From CBDBCK01 sp965203345 (GTDB lineage: Bacteria; Chloroflexota; Dehalococcoidia; Lucifugimonadales; Lucifugimonadaceae): a stretch of DNA of 64,000 bases. Location of the stretch: assembly GCA_965203345.1 (NCBI GenBank), contig CBDBCK010000028.1, positions 62,001 through 126,000 on the forward strand, read 5' to 3'. The position numbers and the translations under genes are program-made. Positions within the stretch are counted from its first letter, which is position 1; each line of letters starts with the position of its first letter. A model generated the notes under the pieces. That model saw only the letters and a list, made by a program, of their open reading frames with translations. It had not been told where the DNA came from and did not search any database. Shown here piece after piece: positions 61,894 to 64,000 of this stretch.

Positions 61894-62904
61894 TTAAGAA
61901 CCACAAACAGTTTCAATAATTAGACGGGTTACCAAGTAAGGATCGCAATTGGCTCCGGGCCTTCTATCCTCAATATAACCATGTCCGTCTCGTTCCACCT
62001 GCCAAGGAATACGCACTGATGCGCCCCTGTCAGATACTCCATATGAAAACTCTTTATAGGAAGCCGTCTCATGCAGTCCAGTTAACCGGCGTTCTATACC
62101 TTCCCCGTAGTGGACTATATGCAGATCATGATTCCTTTTCAAGGCCTTGGCGGCATCAATACAGGCCTGGTAAGACTTGCGCATATCTACAGTGGAAAAG
62201 TTGGTGTGACAACCTGCTCCATTCCAGTCACCCTCAATGGGTTTGGGGCTGAGTGTCGCGGATATAGAGTTGCCACTAAAACCTCTGAAATCTTCACCCA
62301 GCCTGTACAGCAGCCATCTTGCCAGCCACACTTCGTCTGCAACAAGAGGAGCACCAATCGGACCTATTTGAAATTCCCATTGTCCCGGCATAACTTCGGC
62401 GTTTATACCTGATATATGTATTCCTGCCGTTATACAAGCCTCCATGTGCTTATTAACAAGAGGCCTGCCGAACACCTCATCAGCTCCCACACCACAGTAG
62501 TAACCTCCTTGAGGAGCGGGGAACCCATTATCAGGCCAACCCAGGGGCTTTATACCCTCATAGAGTGTATACTCCTGCTCCAGCCCGAACCACATATCAG
62601 ATGAAGCGTACCGGTTTGCACTCTCAGCGCAGGCGTTGCGAGTGTTGCTTGGATGGGGCGTCATGTCCGTATTCAGAACCTCGCACATCACCAGCTTATT
62701 AGTTGAACCGCGCAGAGGATCAGGTTTAACCAAAACGGGCTTCAGCACGCAGTCAGAGTTGCTTCCTTCAGCCTGCTCGGTAGACGAACCATCAAAGCCC
62801 CATATCGGAGGGTCTTCTCCATCAAGCAATACTTTTGTCTTTGAGCGCAGTGTAGACGTAGGCTTACCACCGTCTATCCAGATATATTCCGCCATATAAG
62901 GCAT
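61894..62904 (-). CDS. glnII: Type II (eukaryote-type) glutamine synthetase
   Basis: A 336-aa GSII enzyme, shorter than the 440-470 aa of bacterial GSI. Signature regions are EYIWIDGGKPTSTLRSKTKVL, PPIWGFDGSSTEQAEGSNSD, QEYTLYEG, GINAEVMPGQWEFQIGP and NWNGAGCHTNFST-like (DWNGAGCHTNFS here). It makes glutamine from glutamate, ammonia and ATP. The ATG at 62904 has AGGAG seven bases upstream. GSII is found in eukaryotes and scattered bacteria; no second glutamine synthetase is visible here. Confidence 0.95.
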   Translation of the reverse strand: MPYMAEYIWIDGGKPTSTLRSKTKVLLDGEDPPIWGFDGSSTEQAEGSNSDCVLKPVLVKPDPLRGSTNKLVMCEVLNTDMTPHPSNTRNACAESANRYASSDMWFGLEQEYTLYEGIKPLGWPDNGFPAPQGGYYCGVGADEVFGRPLVNKHMEACITAGIHISGINAEVMPGQWEFQIGPIGAPLVADEVWLARWLLYRLGEDFRGFSGNSISATLSPKPIEGDWNGAGCHTNFSTVDMRKSYQACIDAAKALKRNHDLHIVHYGEGIERRLTGLHETASYKEFSYGVSDRGASVRIPWQVERDGHGYIEDRRPGANCDPYLVTRLIIETVCGS

Positions 62905-63044
62905 TCGGGGACTCCTTCCTTACCCTTTGTTTTAAACACGCAATAAATTCAGTCTACCATTTACCACCCGGTTGTCATCCTAATTGAACAGAATGCCGAA
63001 CTCGCAAACAAGATTCCACTCTCTGCTTTGTTACTGCTTACGAC

Positions 63045-63776
63045 TTACGACTTTAGAGCCATTTGCGCCTTTTTAGCAGAACGTATGAAGTCGTTTATTC
63101 TTTGAGGACTTTTTACACCATCTGTCTCTACTCCAGATGCAACGTCTACGCCCCAAGGAACAACCGTGCGGACAACCTCTCTAACGTTTTCTGGGGTCAG
63201 TCCTCCAGCTAATAACACCCCTGCACGGTTCGCTATATTTTTGACCACGCCCCAATCCCACTGTTTTCCTGTTCCACCTGCAGCAGAGGCATCGTACCTA
63301 TCCAAAATCACCATACGTCCCTTACTTAAATGAAGATCCGTTTCCGTCGCCAATTGTTCCAAATCCTCGGGCTGCCTATATCGCAACTGGCGCACAATGG
63401 GCAGCCTTATATTAGAGATGTAGTCCTCATTTTCTTCTCCACAGAGTTGCACAAAGTCAAGACTTGTCTCACGGGAAACCTTGTTGACCCAGCCCATTTC
63501 TTGATTCCGAAACAGACCGACGAAAAAAGGGAGAGGGTGGTTGGGAATATCCGCTGTTTTGACGTCTCTAATGATCTTAACAGCTTGATCTAGAGAGATA
63601 TGTCTACGAACTCCATCTACGAAGTTGAACCCCAAAAAATGAGCTCCAGATTTGGCAGCCGCAACACCTGCCTCCGAGCTCATCATGCCGCATATCTTTA
63701 TGGGTAGACATTCCTGAACTTTTTTTGACAAACGCGTCTCCACAATTCGCCTTGCAGTCTCATAGCCTGCCTTCAC
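63045..63776 (-). CDS. trpF: Phosphoribosylanthranilate isomerase
   Basis: A 243-aa TIM-barrel enzyme of tryptophan synthesis. PIKICGMMSSEAG has the catalytic Cys; GFNFVDGVRRHIS, DFVQLCGEE and LLAGGLTPENV follow, and the catalytic Asp is in VILDRYD. The start is a GTG at 63776, which gives an N-terminal lead of about 25 residues longer than usual; a later start is possible. It follows trpC by three bases. Confidence 0.92.
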   Translation of the reverse strand: MKAGYETARRIVETRLSKKVQECLPIKICGMMSSEAGVAAAKSGAHFLGFNFVDGVRRHISLDQAVKIIRDVKTADIPNHPLPFFVGLFRNQEMGWVNKVSRETSLDFVQLCGEENEDYISNIRLPIVRQLRYRQPEDLEQLATETDLHLSKGRMVILDRYDASAAGGTGKQWDWGVVKNIANRAGVLLAGGLTPENVREVVRTVVPWGVDVASGVETDGVKSPQRINDFIRSAKKAQMALKS

Positions 63777-63779
63777 TTT

Positions 63780-64000
63780 TCAGTACCCTTTCAACGATTG
63801 GATGAAGTCAAAAGCTGTGCAGCTCTGCTTCATCAATGACTCTCCGACCAATATGGCGTCTGCACCTGCGTCAAACATACGCATGGCGTCGTTTGCATTT
63901 TTTATACCGCTTTCAGCAACCGTCATTATACTACTCGGGACGAGCGGAGCTAAACATTCAAAATTTTCAAGTCGGGTCTGCAAAGTCTTAAGGTTTCTAT
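63780..64000 (-). CDS. trpC: Indole-3-glycerol phosphate synthase, C-terminal part (5' end outside window)
   Basis: The frame is open to the window edge (NLKTLQTRLENFECL) and ends TVAESGIKNANDAMRMF, then DAGADAILVGESLMK, the phosphate-binding end of TrpC. Only about 73 codons are in the window. It precedes trpF in a trp operon. Confidence 0.9.
   Translation of the reverse strand, partial: RNLKTLQTRLENFECLAPLVPSSIMTVAESGIKNANDAMRMFDAGADAILVGESLMKQSCTAFDFIQSLKGY

Overview
The window reads as a bacterial chromosome of roughly even base composition. It has core biosynthesis genes, a System I cytochrome c maturation operon, molybdenum hydroxylase operons with two large-subunit paralogues, a eukaryote-type glutamine synthetase and very large secreted proteins with Pro-Thr linkers. 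Together these suggest a Chloroflexota-like bacterium (Dehalococcoidia/SAR202 type). That placement is inference; no rRNA gene is present to test it.

Layout. 1-6142: tail of a sugar kinase, a disordered protein, an anchored secreted protein, a two-domain glycosyltransferase, lysC and thrB. 6185-6261: tRNA-Pro(CGG). 6262-20906: a composite type I restriction-modification island. It holds a half-size hsdS, a tandem duplication of hsdM plus a broken dinD, rhuM, an hsdS stub followed by an ATPase with a possible HEPN tail, an hsdR stub, a fic stub, a full hsdS, a TIR-like/membrane pair, hsdR and a YgjP-type metalloprotein. 21069-25609: trxB and ccmEDCBA. 25819-32092: aldo/keto reductase, a DHDPS-fold protein, ffh, fmt and an unusual dnaA. 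32353-40139: a second island with a fic stub, an orphan hsdS, a two-gene cassette (1,385-aa HNH/repeat/PIN-like protein plus a 643-aa unknown) and an hsdR stub that stops 1 nt from the 3' end of tRNA-Ala(GGC). 40207-44347: flippase-like protein, HExxH protein, small ORF, CBS protein, nucleotidyltransferase. 44550-55719: one long minus-strand block running from molybdenum hydroxylase subunits through a MoaD-like protein, folE, two SDRs and folB to a LarA-like protein and a serine hydrolase. 56228-64000: a giant secreted RCC1/protease protein, an ABC exporter, an AIM24 protein, glnII, trpF and the end of trpC.

The central observation is that the gap between hsdS and hsdR acts as a cargo site. 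Three times in the window, hsdS sequence on the left and the same hsdR 5' sequence on the right bracket a different A+T-rich cargo: the ATPase/HEPN-like gene (12362-13894), the TIR-like plus membrane pair (15728-16818), and the HNH/PIN-like plus 643-aa pair (33808-39899). The last pair is the best candidate for an undescribed defence system. The second HsdM carries NPEF in place of the catalytic NPPF, so it is probably an inactive methylase paralogue. Outside the islands, CcmE is of the CxxxY type, the DHDPS-fold protein lacks its Schiff-base lysine, and DnaA has altered DNA-recognition residues.
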